Program-made: the position numbers and the translations under genes
In this document: positions 37,697 through 46,489 of the stretch, one piece after another
Numbering within the stretch: the first letter of the stretch is position 1
How the letters are laid out: every line of letters begins with the position of its first letter
Notes under the pieces: model-generated
Databases searched by the model: none
What the model saw: only the letters and a program-made list of their open reading frames with translations
Told to the model about the DNA's origin: nothing
NCBI GenBank assembly: GCA_018240425.1
Contig: JAFEFU010000049.1
Span: forward strand, 1 to 64,000
DNA: 64,000 nucleotides
Source: Pseudomonadota bacterium
GTDB lineage: Bacteria; Pseudomonadota; Alphaproteobacteria; Rhodobacterales; Rhodobacteraceae
Direction of reading: 5' to 3'

Positions 37697-39487
37697 ATGA
37701 CAACAAAAGTTACGGACGCCCCCGCAAACCTCGACAAACTCAACGCGAATCTGGCCAGAATCGAGGATCTGTCACAGCGTCTGGTGGCTGCTGTGGCGCA
37801 GAAACGCCCCCCCAATCCGTCACTCGAGGGGCCGGGCCCCGAGCTTCTGGCGCGCGCGGCCACCGCCTATTGGGGCGAGGCGCTCCGCGATCCGGCGCGG
37901 CTGATCGAGCAGCAGGCCGCCTACTGGGGGCAGGCGCTTCAGCACTATGTGACCGCGCAGAAGGCGCTGGCCGAGGGGTTCGTGGCCCCCGAGGACACGA
38001 CGCCCAAGGACCGCCGCTTTGCCAACCCGCTGTGGCAAAGCCATCCCTATTTCAACTTCGTCAAGCAGCAATACCTGCGCAACGTCGAGGCCATGCACGA
38101 AGCGGTCCAGGGGCTGGAGGGGCTGGAGGCCCAGGACCGCCGGCGGGTCGAGTATTTCTCGCGCCAGATCATGGATCTTCTGGCGCCGACCAACTTCCTG
38201 CCGACCAATCCCGATGCGCTGGAGCGCGCGGTCGCGACCGAGGGCGAGAGTCTGGTCAAGGGGCTGGAGAACCTGGTGCGCGACATCGAGGCAAGCAAGG
38301 GCGACCTTCTCGTCACGCTGGCGGACCGCGAGGCCTTTCAGGTCGGAGGCAACATCGCCACGACCAGGGGGGCGGTGGTCTTCCGCAACCGGCTCCTGGA
38401 ACTGATCCAGTATGCCCCGACGACCGACAAGGTCCATGCCACGCCGATCGTGATCTTTCCGCCCTGGATCAACAAGTTCTACATCCTCGACCTGAAGCCG
38501 CAGAACTCGCTGATCAAATGGATCGTCGATCAGGGCTTCACGCTCTTCGTGGTCAGCTGGAAGAACCCCGACGCCAGCTATGCCGAAGTGGGCCTGGACG
38601 ATTACGTCGAAGAAGGTTTCCTGACCGCGATCCGCGAGGTCAAGGCAATCACCGGGCAGGACAAGGTCAACGCGGTCGGCTACTGCATCGCGGGGACCAC
38701 CCTCTCGCTGACCCTTGCGCTGATGCGCCAGCGGGGCGACAAGTCGGTGAATTCCGCCACCTTATTCACCACCCTGACCGACTTCTCGGACCCGGGCGAG
38801 GTGGGCGTCTATCTCGACGACGATTTCGTCGACGGGATCGAGGCGGAATGCCGCCGGTCGGGCTATCTGGACAAGTACTTCATGTCGCGGACCTTCTCGT
38901 ACCTGCGTGCCAACGACCTGATCTACGGGCCGGCGATCCGAAGCTACATGATGGGCGAGGCACCCCCGGCGTTCGACCTGCTGTTCTGGAACGGCGACGG
39001 AACCAATCTTCCGTCGCGGATGGCGGTCGAGTATCTGCGCGAGCTTTGCCAGGGCGACGGCCTGGCCGGCGGAACCTTCGAGATTCGCGGGCAGAAGGTG
39101 TCGCTGAAGGATGTGAAGGTGCCGCTTTGCGCGATCGCCTGCGAGACCGATCACATCGCCCCCTGGCGGTCGTCCTTCACCGGGGTCCGCCGGATGGGGT
39201 CGCGCGACAAGACCTTCATCCTCGCGCAGTCCGGCCATATCGCCGGCATCGTCAGCCCGCCGGGCAAGGACAAGTACGGCCATTTCGTCAGCACAGGGCC
39301 GATCGAGGATGCGGCGAAGTGGAAGGAGGGGGCCGAGTTCCACAAGGGCAGCTGGTGGCCGAGGTGGGGGGCCTGGCTGGCCGAACGGTCCGGCAAGAAG
39401 GTGCCCGCGCGCGAGCCGGGCGCGGACGGAAGGGCGATCCTGGCACCGGCGCCCGGCACCTATGTCACGGAAGTGCCAAACACCTGA
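37697..39487 (+). CDS. phaC: Class I poly(3-hydroxyalkanoate) synthase
   Basis: PhaC polymerises 3-hydroxybutyryl-CoA on the surface of PHB granules. The 596-residue enzyme has an N-terminal ~190-residue domain and the PhaC-type alpha/beta hydrolase domain. The lipase-like box is GYCIAG with catalytic Cys330; the triad continues with Asp in CETDHIAPW and His in SGHIAGIV. The last Gly of the usual GYCxGG is Ala here. A 6-bp hairpin (39481-39495) spans the stop. phaP follows under its own regulated promoter. Confidence 0.96.
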   Translation: MTTKVTDAPANLDKLNANLARIEDLSQRLVAAVAQKRPPNPSLEGPGPELLARAATAYWGEALRDPARLIEQQAAYWGQALQHYVTAQKALAEGFVAPEDTTPKDRRFANPLWQSHPYFNFVKQQYLRNVEAMHEAVQGLEGLEAQDRRRVEYFSRQIMDLLAPTNFLPTNPDALERAVATEGESLVKGLENLVRDIEASKGDLLVTLADREAFQVGGNIATTRGAVVFRNRLLELIQYAPTTDKVHATPIVIFPPWINKFYILDLKPQNSLIKWIVDQGFTLFVVSWKNPDASYAEVGLDDYVEEGFLTAIREVKAITGQDKVNAVGYCIAGTTLSLTLALMRQRGDKSVNSATLFTTLTDFSDPGEVGVYLDDDFVDGIEAECRRSGYLDKYFMSRTFSYLRANDLIYGPAIRSYMMGEAPPAFDLLFWNGDGTNLPSRMAVEYLRELCQGDGLAGGTFEIRGQKVSLKDVKVPLCAIACETDHIAPWRSSFTGVRRMGSRDKTFILAQSGHIAGIVSPPGKDKYGHFVSTGPIEDAAKWKEGAEFHKGSWWPRWGAWLAERSGKKVPAREPGADGRAILAPAPGTYVTEVPNT

Positions 39488-39511
39488 TACAGGTGCGTGT
39501 CAGAATATTTT

Positions 39512-39551
39512 CTGCATTGCAGCGAAAGCCTCTTGAAATGCTGCAATGCAG
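39512..39551. promoter_or_regulatory. Paired PhaR-type operators before phaP
   Basis: CTGCATTGCAG (39512-39522) and CTGCAATGCAG (39541-39551) are exact reverse complements of each other, with identity extending to 14 bases (TTCTGCATTGCAGC). Each matches CTGCN3GCAG, and their centres are 29 bases apart, in the phaC-phaP gap and 57-96 bases before the phaP ATG. Repression of phaP by PhaR when no PHB is present is inferred. Confidence 0.8.
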
Positions 39552-39607
39552 AATGTATCTATGCGGCATCGCGAAACGGGCATGACCCGCTGTTCAGGAG
39601 AAATGAA

Positions 39608-40057
39608 ATGGCCAAGACCCAGGACTTCACCAAAGTCATGCAGGACATGATGCAGGCTTTCCCGTTTGACGCCTCTGCCGCGCAGGGCGCGTTCAAGACC
39701 ACCGCCGCCCTTGGCGAGCGTCTGACCAAGGTGGCGCTGGAAGCCGCCGAGAAGTCGAACGAGATCTCGTCGCGCTGGACCAAGGACACGCTGGCCCGCG
39801 TCGGCTCGCTGGCCAAGGTCAAGGAAGAGCCCTCGGACTACACCAAGGCGTTCAGCGACTTCGCTTCGGCCGCTGCCGAAATGGCCGCCGAGAACCTGGC
39901 TGCCTATGCCGAAGTGGCCAAGAAGGTCCAGATGGACACCGTCGAGCTGATGCTTGCCGCCGGCAAGACCGCTTCGGAAGATGCCGCTGCCGCCGTGCAG
40001 AAGGCCACCGCCGAAGTGACCAACGTCGCCAAGAAGGCGGCTGCGGCTGCGAAATAA
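39608..40057 (+). CDS. phaP: Phasin (PHB granule-associated protein)
   Basis: This 149-residue amphipathic helical protein coats PHB granules. It has the phasin-family sequence with NEISSRWTKDTLARVG and an Ala/Lys-rich coiled C-terminus (VTNVAKKAAAAAK), and no Cys. The ATG at 39608 has AGGAG 7 bases upstream; codon use looks highly optimised, as expected for an abundant protein. It is flanked upstream by paired PhaR-type sites and downstream by a strong terminator. Confidence 0.94.
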   Translation: MAKTQDFTKVMQDMMQAFPFDASAAQGAFKTTAALGERLTKVALEAAEKSNEISSRWTKDTLARVGSLAKVKEEPSDYTKAFSDFASAAAEMAAENLAAYAEVAKKVQMDTVELMLAAGKTASEDAAAAVQKATAEVTNVAKKAAAAAK

Positions 40058-40095
40058 GCCCGTCCCGGGCTTTCCTCCCTGCCCGGACGTGGACT

Positions 40096-40126
40096 GGCGG
40101 CCCCCTTGCGGGCCGCCTTTTCTTTT
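40096..40126 (+). terminator. Intrinsic terminator after phaP
   Basis: GGCGGCCC (40096-40103) pairs with GGGCCGCC (40110-40117) across a 6-base loop, followed by TTTTCTTTT. It is a well-formed Rho-independent terminator separating phaP from phaR. Confidence 0.85.
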
Positions 40127-40197
40127 GTTGTGTTTTCGCGCCCGCAGCTTAATGTCGCCGCAGCGCCAAAAAATAGCGATGCCCGGGGGAGGAAACG

Positions 40198-40764
40198 ATG
40201 GCTGACGACATGAAGCCCTTGCTGATCAAGCGCTATGCCAGCCGGCGCCTCTACAACACCGAGACCAGCGATTATGTGACGCTCGAGGATATCGCCGCCT
40301 TTATCCGCGAGGGGCGCGAGGTGCAGATCGTCGATCTGAAGACCGGCGACGACCTGACCCGGCAGTATCTTCTCCAGATCATCGCCGAACATGAAAGCCG
40401 CGGCGAGAATGTCCTGCCGGTCGATGTGCTGACCGATCTGGTGCGCAGCTATGCGACCAGCGCGCAAAGCGTGGTGCCGCAGTTCCTGGCCGCCAGCTTC
40501 GAGATGCTGCGCAGCGGCCAGTCGAAGATGCTCGAACAGTTGGCCCAGCTTCCCAACCCGATGGCCTCGATGCCGGGGTTCGAGGCGCTGCAACGCCAGC
40601 AGCAGGCGTTCCTCAAGACGATGATGGGCGGCTTCGCCGGATCGACCGGGCCCGAGGCTGCCGAGGGCGAGGCCAAGCCCGCCGCCAAGGCGCGCGACGA
40701 GGATGACCTTGCGGCGATCAAGAAACAGCTGGCCGAACTGCAATCGAAACTCTCCCGGCTCTGA
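40198..40764 (+). CDS. phaR: PHB synthesis repressor PhaR
   Basis: PhaR senses PHB and represses phasin (and often phaZ/phaC) genes. The 188-residue protein starts with the PHB/DNA-binding domain signature IKRYASRRLYNTETSDYVTL, followed by the accumulation-regulator domain and a C-terminal coiled coil (AAIKKQLAELQSKL). The sites at 37663, 39512 and 39541 are its expected targets. The ATG at 40198 follows GGGGGAGGAAACG. Confidence 0.95.
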   Translation: MADDMKPLLIKRYASRRLYNTETSDYVTLEDIAAFIREGREVQIVDLKTGDDLTRQYLLQIIAEHESRGENVLPVDVLTDLVRSYATSAQSVVPQFLAASFEMLRSGQSKMLEQLAQLPNPMASMPGFEALQRQQQAFLKTMMGGFAGSTGPEAAEGEAKPAAKARDEDDLAAIKKQLAELQSKLSRL

Positions 40765-40783
40765 CCGGCCGGGGCGGGATGCC

Positions 40784-41737
40784 ATGACCGAGGCGCCCGG
40801 GCGCATCACCCTCTGGGCGATCGAGGCCTTTCTGGCCGCGGCCGAGGAGGGTACCGTGCAGGGCGCGGCGCGCCGGCTTGATGCCTCGGCCTCGGCGATC
40901 AGCCAGCAGATCTCGGCATTGGAGCAGGCGCTTGGCGCGGTCCTTCTTGATCGCGGGCAGAGACCGTTCCAGTTGACGGTGGCCGGCCAGACCTTCCGCC
41001 GCCACGCCCGGGCCATCGTCAACGAACTGGCCGCTGCCCGAGCCGCGATCGGGCTGGGCGGGTTGTCGGGGCTGGCCAGCTTCCGGCTGGGCCTCATCGA
41101 GGATTTCGAGGCGGAACTGACGCCGCGCCTTCTGTCCGACCTCGGGCAGGAATGGCCGCACTGCCGGTTCCTGCTGGAAACCGGCCCCAGCCATCGGCTG
41201 CATGAAGGGATCGCGGCACGGACGCTCGATCTGATCGTCGCCGCCGATGTCGGCCTCGGCTCGGACAGCCTGGAAGTGCACCGGGTGCTGGAAGAGCCGT
41301 TCGTGGCCGTTCTGCCGAAGGGGCGGGGGGTGCGGTCCTTCGATCCGGGTCTGCCGCTGATCCTCTACACCTCGCGCCACTACATGGGCCGCCAGATCGC
41401 CGATGCGCTGGCCCATCAGAGCGCCCGCCCCGCCCACCGGTTCGAGCTGGACAGCTATGCCTCGATCATGGCGATGGTGGCCGGGGGCGGCGGCTGGACG
41501 ATCCTGACGCCGCTGGCGGTCCTTCATGCCGAACGGTTCCGCGACCGGATCGAGATCGAGCCCTTGCCCTTCGGCCTGTCACGCCAGATCGCCCTGATCG
41601 CGCGGCGCGATGTTCTGGCCGGGATGCCGGCCGAGATCGCCGGACGGCTGCGGCTTCTCTTGCGCGACATGATCGTGGCGCCGGTGCTGGCAGAGCACCC
41701 GTGGATGAAGGATGCGCTGCGGGTCTTGCCGGGCTGA
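40784..41737 (+). CDS. LysR-family transcriptional regulator
   Basis: This 317-residue protein has an N-terminal winged HTH (about 8-70: LWAIEAFLAAAEEGTVQGAA, LDASASAISQQISALEQALG) and a LysR substrate-binding domain. It starts 19 bases after phaR but is unlikely to belong to PHB control. It is convergent with the DegT aminotransferase of the polyamine-type cluster (2-base gap between stops), so it could regulate that cluster. This is inferred only from proximity. Confidence 0.9.
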   Translation: MTEAPGRITLWAIEAFLAAAEEGTVQGAARRLDASASAISQQISALEQALGAVLLDRGQRPFQLTVAGQTFRRHARAIVNELAAARAAIGLGGLSGLASFRLGLIEDFEAELTPRLLSDLGQEWPHCRFLLETGPSHRLHEGIAARTLDLIVAADVGLGSDSLEVHRVLEEPFVAVLPKGRGVRSFDPGLPLILYTSRHYMGRQIADALAHQSARPAHRFELDSYASIMAMVAGGGGWTILTPLAVLHAERFRDRIEIEPLPFGLSRQIALIARRDVLAGMPAEIAGRLRLLLRDMIVAPVLAEHPWMKDALRVLPG

Positions 41738-41739
41738 GG

Positions 41740-42951
41740 TCAGGCGGCGTCGGTCCGCGCCGCCTTGACCGCGCCCACCGCAGCAAGAATGGCGTCGGCA
41801 ATGAAATCCAGGTCCGGCCGGGTCAGCCGCGCCGGCAGGCGCAGGTCGCAGGTGCGCATGAGCATGGCGCGGGTCATGGGCAGGTCGGGCAGGTCGCCCA
41901 GGAATTTCCAGTTCCAGAAGGCGCGGGCGTTGTCCTCGGACAGGCCGAAGATCTGGACGGCGACGCCCCGCACCTTGGCGGCGTCCTGGAAGGCGCGGGC
42001 TTCGGCATCGCTCCAGGTGCCGAGAAGGCGGAACTGCAGGCTGTCGGGCGCGCGCTCCTCTTGCGGCAGGGCGGGCGGCACCTCGATCCAGTCCGAGCGG
42101 TTCAGCCGTTCGGCGACATGGTCGTGGTTGGCGCGACCGGCGGCCACCCGGCCCCCGACCAGCGGCAATTGCGGGCGGATCACCGCTGCCGACAGGTTCT
42201 GCATCCGCATGTTGTAAAGCGGCAGGCGGTTCTGCCAGTGCATGTAGCTGTTCTGAAGTCCTGCGTGCTTTTTCCAGTTGTGTTCATAGGCGCCCGACAT
42301 GATGACCGAGCGCGCCGCGATCTCGGGATCGTCGGTGACGAGGATTCCGCCCTCGCCGGCGTTGACCAGCTTGTAGGACTGGAAGGAAAAGCAGCCGACC
42401 TTGCCAATGGTGCCGATGTTGCGGCCGTTCCACAGCGTCCCGAGCGAATGGGCGGCGTCCTCGATCACCGGGATGCCCCTAGCTTCGCACAGCGCCATGA
42501 TCCGGTCCATGTCCGAGGTGTGGCCGCGCATGTGGCTGATGAGGACGGCGGCGATACCGTCGTCCAGACGGGCGGCGAAGTCCCTGATGTCGATGCGCAG
42601 GTCGGCCCCGACCTCGCACAGGACGGGGACGCAGTTGGCGTGAAGGACGGCCGAGGGGACGGCGGCGAAGGTGAAGGCCGGGATCAGGACGCGCGCCCCC
42701 GCCGGCAGGTCGAGCGCCTTCAGCGCCAGGAACAGCGCCGCCGAACAGGATGAGACCGCCAGCGCATAGCGCACCCCGAGAAGGTCGGCGAATTCCTGTT
42801 CCAGCCGCGCCACCGGCGCCCCTTCGGGTGCGGTGTAGCGGAAGAGGTCGCCCGAGGCGAGCAGACGGTCGATCTCGGCCCGCGCCGCCTCGGGGATCGG
42901 TTCGGCGTCATAGACGTTGGGGGCGGTTCGGGCGAGGGTGTCGGGGGCCAT
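41740..42951 (-). CDS. DegT/DnrJ/EryC1-type PLP aminotransferase
   Basis: This 403-residue PLP enzyme of the sugar-aminotransferase (DegT) fold has a VSSCSAALFLALKALDL phosphate-binding start, IEDAAHSLGTLWNG with the cofactor Asp, and a PLP lysine in FSFQSYKLVNAGEGG. This family normally aminates keto-sugars, but there are no sugar genes beside it. It lies 83 bases downstream of the FAD amine oxidase in the same direction as the polyamine-type cluster, so an amine or amino-acid substrate is conceivable. The substrate is unknown. Confidence 0.85.
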   Translation of the reverse strand: MAPDTLARTAPNVYDAEPIPEAARAEIDRLLASGDLFRYTAPEGAPVARLEQEFADLLGVRYALAVSSCSAALFLALKALDLPAGARVLIPAFTFAAVPSAVLHANCVPVLCEVGADLRIDIRDFAARLDDGIAAVLISHMRGHTSDMDRIMALCEARGIPVIEDAAHSLGTLWNGRNIGTIGKVGCFSFQSYKLVNAGEGGILVTDDPEIAARSVIMSGAYEHNWKKHAGLQNSYMHWQNRLPLYNMRMQNLSAAVIRPQLPLVGGRVAAGRANHDHVAERLNRSDWIEVPPALPQEERAPDSLQFRLLGTWSDAEARAFQDAAKVRGVAVQIFGLSEDNARAFWNWKFLGDLPDLPMTRAMLMRTCDLRLPARLTRPDLDFIADAILAAVGAVKAARTDAA

Positions 42952-43034
42952 GCGCCAGCTTTCCTGAAAGTCATATTCAGAAATCCTGTAGCCGAAACCG
43001 GCCCTCCGTGCCACCGAAATCGTGCCGGCCCCGC

Positions 43035-44336
43035 TCAGAACCCCAACCTGTCGCGGAGCGAGAACCAGGTCATCGCAAGGACTAGCAGGGGCCAGCGCGT
43101 TGTCCGGCCGCCCGGGAAGCGGTGGCTGGGGACCGACGCCATCACGTCGAACCGTTCGGCCTGCCCGGCCGTCGCCTCGGCCAGAAGCCGGCCGGCCAGC
43201 GTCGCCATCGCCACCCCGTGCCCGGAATAGCCCGAGGCCGACAGGACGTTCGGCGCCGGCCGGGCAAAGCAGGGCATGCGGTTCATGGTGATCGCGAGCG
43301 TGCCGCCCCAGGCATAGTCGATCCTGGCATCGCGCAGGTGCGGATAGACCTCGAGCATCGGCTTGCGCACGGTCTGCGCGATGTCCGGGAAGCGGTAGCC
43401 GTAGGTCTCGCCGCCGCCAAACAGCAGGCGGTTGTCCTCGGACAGGCGCCAGTAGTTGACGACGAACTTGGTGTCGGCCACCGCGACATTCTCGCGCAGA
43501 ACCTCGGCCGCGCGGTCGCCCAGGGGCTCGGTCGCGACGATGAAGTTGTTGATCGGCATGACTCGCGCGGCGATGCGCGGCTCGAGATCGCCGAGATAGC
43601 CGTTGCAGGCAAGGATGAGATGATCGCATTCGACCCGGCCCCCGGCGGTCTCGACCGCCGGCCGGTGGCCGTGGCGGATGCGCAGGACAGGTGAATCCTC
43701 GTGGAGGCGCGCCCCGGCCTTGCGGGCGGCCTGCGCCAGCCCGATCGCGTAGTTCAAGGGATGCAGGTGGCCCGCGCCCCGGTCGATGTCGCCGCCGACA
43801 TAGGCCTCGGATGGCAGGATCGCCCGCAGCCCGTCGCGGCCCAGGGGTGTGATCCGGTCATAGCCATAGTCGCGCGACAGCCGTTCGGCGTAGGCATGGG
43901 CATGGGCGACCTCGGAGCTTGTGCGGCAGGCGTGGGCGATGCCTTCGTGGAAGGTGCAGGGCATGGCATGTCGGGCCACCAGATCCCGGACCATGCCCAC
44001 GGACTCGAGCGACAGGTCCCAGAGCCTGCGGGCATGGTCGCGCCCGATCGTCCTTTCCAGCCAGTCCTGGTCCTGGCGCTGCCCGGTCCCGACCTGCCCG
44101 CCGTTCCGCCCCGACGCGCCGAAGCCCACGCGGTGCGCCTCGAGCAGCAGCACGTCCATCCCGCGCTCGGCCAGATGCAGCGCCGCCGACAGGCCGGTAT
44201 AGCCGCCGCCGACGATGCAGACATCGGCGCGGGCCGCGCCCTTCAGCGCCGGGAAACGGTCGATCCTGGCCGCCGTCGCGGCATACCAGCTGGCCGGATA
44301 TTCGCCGGGCCGGTCGTTCGCATAGAGGAGGTTCAT
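43035..44336 (-). CDS. puuB: FAD-dependent amine oxidase (gamma-glutamylputrescine oxidase-like)
   Basis: This 433-residue DAO-family flavoprotein has an FAD dinucleotide motif VCIVGGGYTGLSAALHLAERG (about 39), FGASGRNGGQ after the second strand, and a C-terminal SGYSGHGVAMAT segment. PuuB-type enzymes oxidise gamma-glutamyl-putrescine to the aldehyde. The placement 8 bases after the PuuA-like ligase supports that reading, though related enzymes act on other gamma-glutamyl amines. The ATG at 44336 gives MNLLYANDRPGEYPASWYA, typical for the family. Confidence 0.85.
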   Translation of the reverse strand: MNLLYANDRPGEYPASWYAATAARIDRFPALKGAARADVCIVGGGYTGLSAALHLAERGMDVLLLEAHRVGFGASGRNGGQVGTGQRQDQDWLERTIGRDHARRLWDLSLESVGMVRDLVARHAMPCTFHEGIAHACRTSSEVAHAHAYAERLSRDYGYDRITPLGRDGLRAILPSEAYVGGDIDRGAGHLHPLNYAIGLAQAARKAGARLHEDSPVLRIRHGHRPAVETAGGRVECDHLILACNGYLGDLEPRIAARVMPINNFIVATEPLGDRAAEVLRENVAVADTKFVVNYWRLSEDNRLLFGGGETYGYRFPDIAQTVRKPMLEVYPHLRDARIDYAWGGTLAITMNRMPCFARPAPNVLSASGYSGHGVAMATLAGRLLAEATAGQAERFDVMASVPSHRFPGGRTTRWPLLVLAMTWFSLRDRLGF

Positions 44337-44344
44337 GGCAACCC

Positions 44345-45697
44345 CTACACGTTCAGCAGCAGGTGCTCGCGCTCCCACGGGCTGATGACCTGAAGGAACT
44401 CCTTGAACTCGTTGCGCTTGACCGATTCATAGACCTGGCAGAACTGTTCGCTGAGAACCTCGCGCAGCGGCGGGCAGTCGGCCAGCAGGTCGAGCGCGTC
44501 GCCGAGGTTCAGCGGGATGTCGTCGTCCGAGGCGGTGAACTCGATCGAGCGTTCCTCGCGCGGCTCGATCCTTTCCTTCAGGCCGAGATAGCCGCAGGCG
44601 AGCGAGGCCGCGATCCCGAGGTAGGGGTTGCAGTCCATGCCGGCCAGCCGGTTCTCGACCCGCCGGGCCGAGGGCGGCGAGACCGGAACCCGCAGGCCGG
44701 TCGTGCGGTTGTCGCGGCCCCACTCCACGTTGATCGGAGCGGCGAAGCCCGGGACATAGCGGCGATAGCTGTTGACGTAGGGCGCCAGAAGGGCGATCGC
44801 CGCTGGCAGGTATTTCTGCATCCCGCCGATGAAATGCAGGAACTGGGGCGTTTCCTTGCGGCCGTCCGAGAAGATGTTCTTGCCGGTTTCCTTGCTGACC
44901 ACCGAATGATGGATGTGCATGGCGCTGCCCGGCTCGCCCTCGATCGGCTTGGCCATGAAGGTGGCGTAGCAGTCGTGGCGCAGGGCGGCCTCGCGGATCA
45001 GGCGCTTGAAGAAGAAGATCTCGTCGGCCAGCCGGATCGGGTCGCCGTGGGCGAGGTTGATTTCGATCTGGCCCGAGCCGCCTTCCTGAAGGATGCCGTC
45101 GATCTCGAAGCCCTGGGCCTCGGCGAAGTCGTAGATGTCGTCGATGACGCGGCCGTATTCGTCGACCGCCGACAGCGAATAGGCCTGCTTGGCGGCGGCG
45201 CGGCGGCCCGAGCGGCCCATGGGCGGCTCGACCGGCAGGTTCGGGTCGATGTTGCGGGCGACAAGGAAGAATTCCATCTCGGGCGCCACCACGGGGGTCA
45301 GGCCCTCGGCCTCGAACAGCGACACCACGCGCTTGAGCACGTTGCGGGGCGCGGTCGGCACCGGGAAGCCGTCGGCATCGACCACGTCGTGAATGACCTG
45401 CAGGGTCGGATCCTGGGTCCAGGGCGCGGCGGTGGCGGTGGCGAAGTCGGGAACCAGCGTCATGTCGGGTTCGGTGAAGTCGCCCAGGGGATTGTCGGCC
45501 CATTCGCCGGTGATGGTTTGCAGGAAGATCGAATTGGGCAGGAAAAAGCTTTTCTGCTTGGCGAACTTCGAGGCAGGCATCGCCTTGCCCCGCGCCACGC
45601 CGGCAATGTCGCTGACGATGCATTCCACTTCGTCGACACGGCGCCCGTCAATATAGTCACGGGCTGCTTGCGGCAGTTTCTGGGTCCAGTCGGACAT
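44345..45697 (-). CDS. puuA: Glutamine-synthetase-like gamma-glutamyl-polyamine ligase (first)
   Basis: This 450-residue GS-fold ligase has VAPEMEFFLVA and GSGQIEINLAHGDP (metal/ATP-binding Glu residues), KPIEGEPGSAMHIHHS with catalytic histidines, and RVENRLAGMDCNPYLG. This pattern fits PuuA/GlnA-type gamma-glutamylation of putrescine or another amine, not assimilatory GS. A second paralogue lies upstream at 46490-47827, with an amidotransferase between them. It is probably in one operon with the downstream FAD oxidase. Confidence 0.88.
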   Translation of the reverse strand: MSDWTQKLPQAARDYIDGRRVDEVECIVSDIAGVARGKAMPASKFAKQKSFFLPNSIFLQTITGEWADNPLGDFTEPDMTLVPDFATATAAPWTQDPTLQVIHDVVDADGFPVPTAPRNVLKRVVSLFEAEGLTPVVAPEMEFFLVARNIDPNLPVEPPMGRSGRRAAAKQAYSLSAVDEYGRVIDDIYDFAEAQGFEIDGILQEGGSGQIEINLAHGDPIRLADEIFFFKRLIREAALRHDCYATFMAKPIEGEPGSAMHIHHSVVSKETGKNIFSDGRKETPQFLHFIGGMQKYLPAAIALLAPYVNSYRRYVPGFAAPINVEWGRDNRTTGLRVPVSPPSARRVENRLAGMDCNPYLGIAASLACGYLGLKERIEPREERSIEFTASDDDIPLNLGDALDLLADCPPLREVLSEQFCQVYESVKRNEFKEFLQVISPWEREHLLLNV

Positions 45698-45723
45698 GGG
45701 TCACACTATCTGCGGGTTGAAGG

Positions 45724-46407
45724 TCAGGAGGCGCGCGGCTTCTTGAAGAAGTCCGCGATCCGTTCGGCAATCGCGGCGGAATCGTTGTCATGGCCCAGCT
45801 TGGCCGCGGCCTCGGCCATGATCTCGGGGGGCACAAGCCCCGGCGCCCGGGTGCGCAGGAGGCCGCCGATGAACTCGTCCTTGAATTCGGGATGGGCCTG
45901 GATGGTAAAGGCCTTGTCGCCATAGACCAGCGCGGCATTCTCGCAGAACTCGTTTCCGGCGCAGACTTCCGCCCCCTCGGGGCGTTCGGTCACCTGGTCG
46001 CGGTGCCAGGCGTTCATGCGGACGGTCTGGCCGTCAAAGTCGTAGTCCTGCGGCCCGACCGCCCAGCCGCCCGGATAGCGCTCGACCTTGCCGCCCATCG
46101 CCTGGGCGATGATCTGGTGGCCAAAGCAGATGCCGACCAGGGGCACATTCTCGGCCATCGCCTTGCGGATGAAGGTCTCGAGCGGCTTGACGAAGGGGTG
46201 ATCCTCGTAGGCGCCGTGGCGCGACCCGGTGATGAGCCAGCCCTCGCAGTCATGGACCGAGACGGGGAACTGCATGTTCTCGACATGGAAGGTGCGGAAC
46301 TGGAGGCCTTTGTTGGCCAGAAGCTCGCGGAAGAAGTCGGGGTAGTCGCCCATGTCGTCGCGAAGGACTTCGGGCGACTGGCCGGTCTGGAGAATGCCGA
46401 TCAGCAT
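45724..46407 (-). CDS. Class I glutamine amidotransferase-like hydrolase
   Basis: This 227-residue class I GATase fold has the nucleophile Cys94 in LVGICFGHQII and the His-Glu pair in IQAHPEFKDE. In gamma-glutamyl-polyamine clusters a hydrolase of this type releases glutamate from gamma-glutamyl-aminobutyrate (PuuD role). This one is closer to the GMP-synthase-like GATase group than to PuuD by eye, so the role is inferred from its position between two PuuA-like ligases. Confidence 0.82.
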   Translation of the reverse strand: MLIGILQTGQSPEVLRDDMGDYPDFFRELLANKGLQFRTFHVENMQFPVSVHDCEGWLITGSRHGAYEDHPFVKPLETFIRKAMAENVPLVGICFGHQIIAQAMGGKVERYPGGWAVGPQDYDFDGQTVRMNAWHRDQVTERPEGAEVCAGNEFCENAALVYGDKAFTIQAHPEFKDEFIGGLLRTRAPGLVPPEIMAEAAAKLGHDNDSAAIAERIADFFKKPRAS

Positions 46408-46489
46408 GAAACGCTCGTCTATTGGGTCTGGTGCAGGCTAATCCCGCCCCGGCCATGCTGGCAAGGGCGGGCAGGGTTGGCCAAGGGGG

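Noticed and set aside
36448..39585. Plus-strand frame of over 1000 codons
   Set aside because: It runs antisense to phaZ and out of frame through phaC; high GC produces long stop-free shadows.
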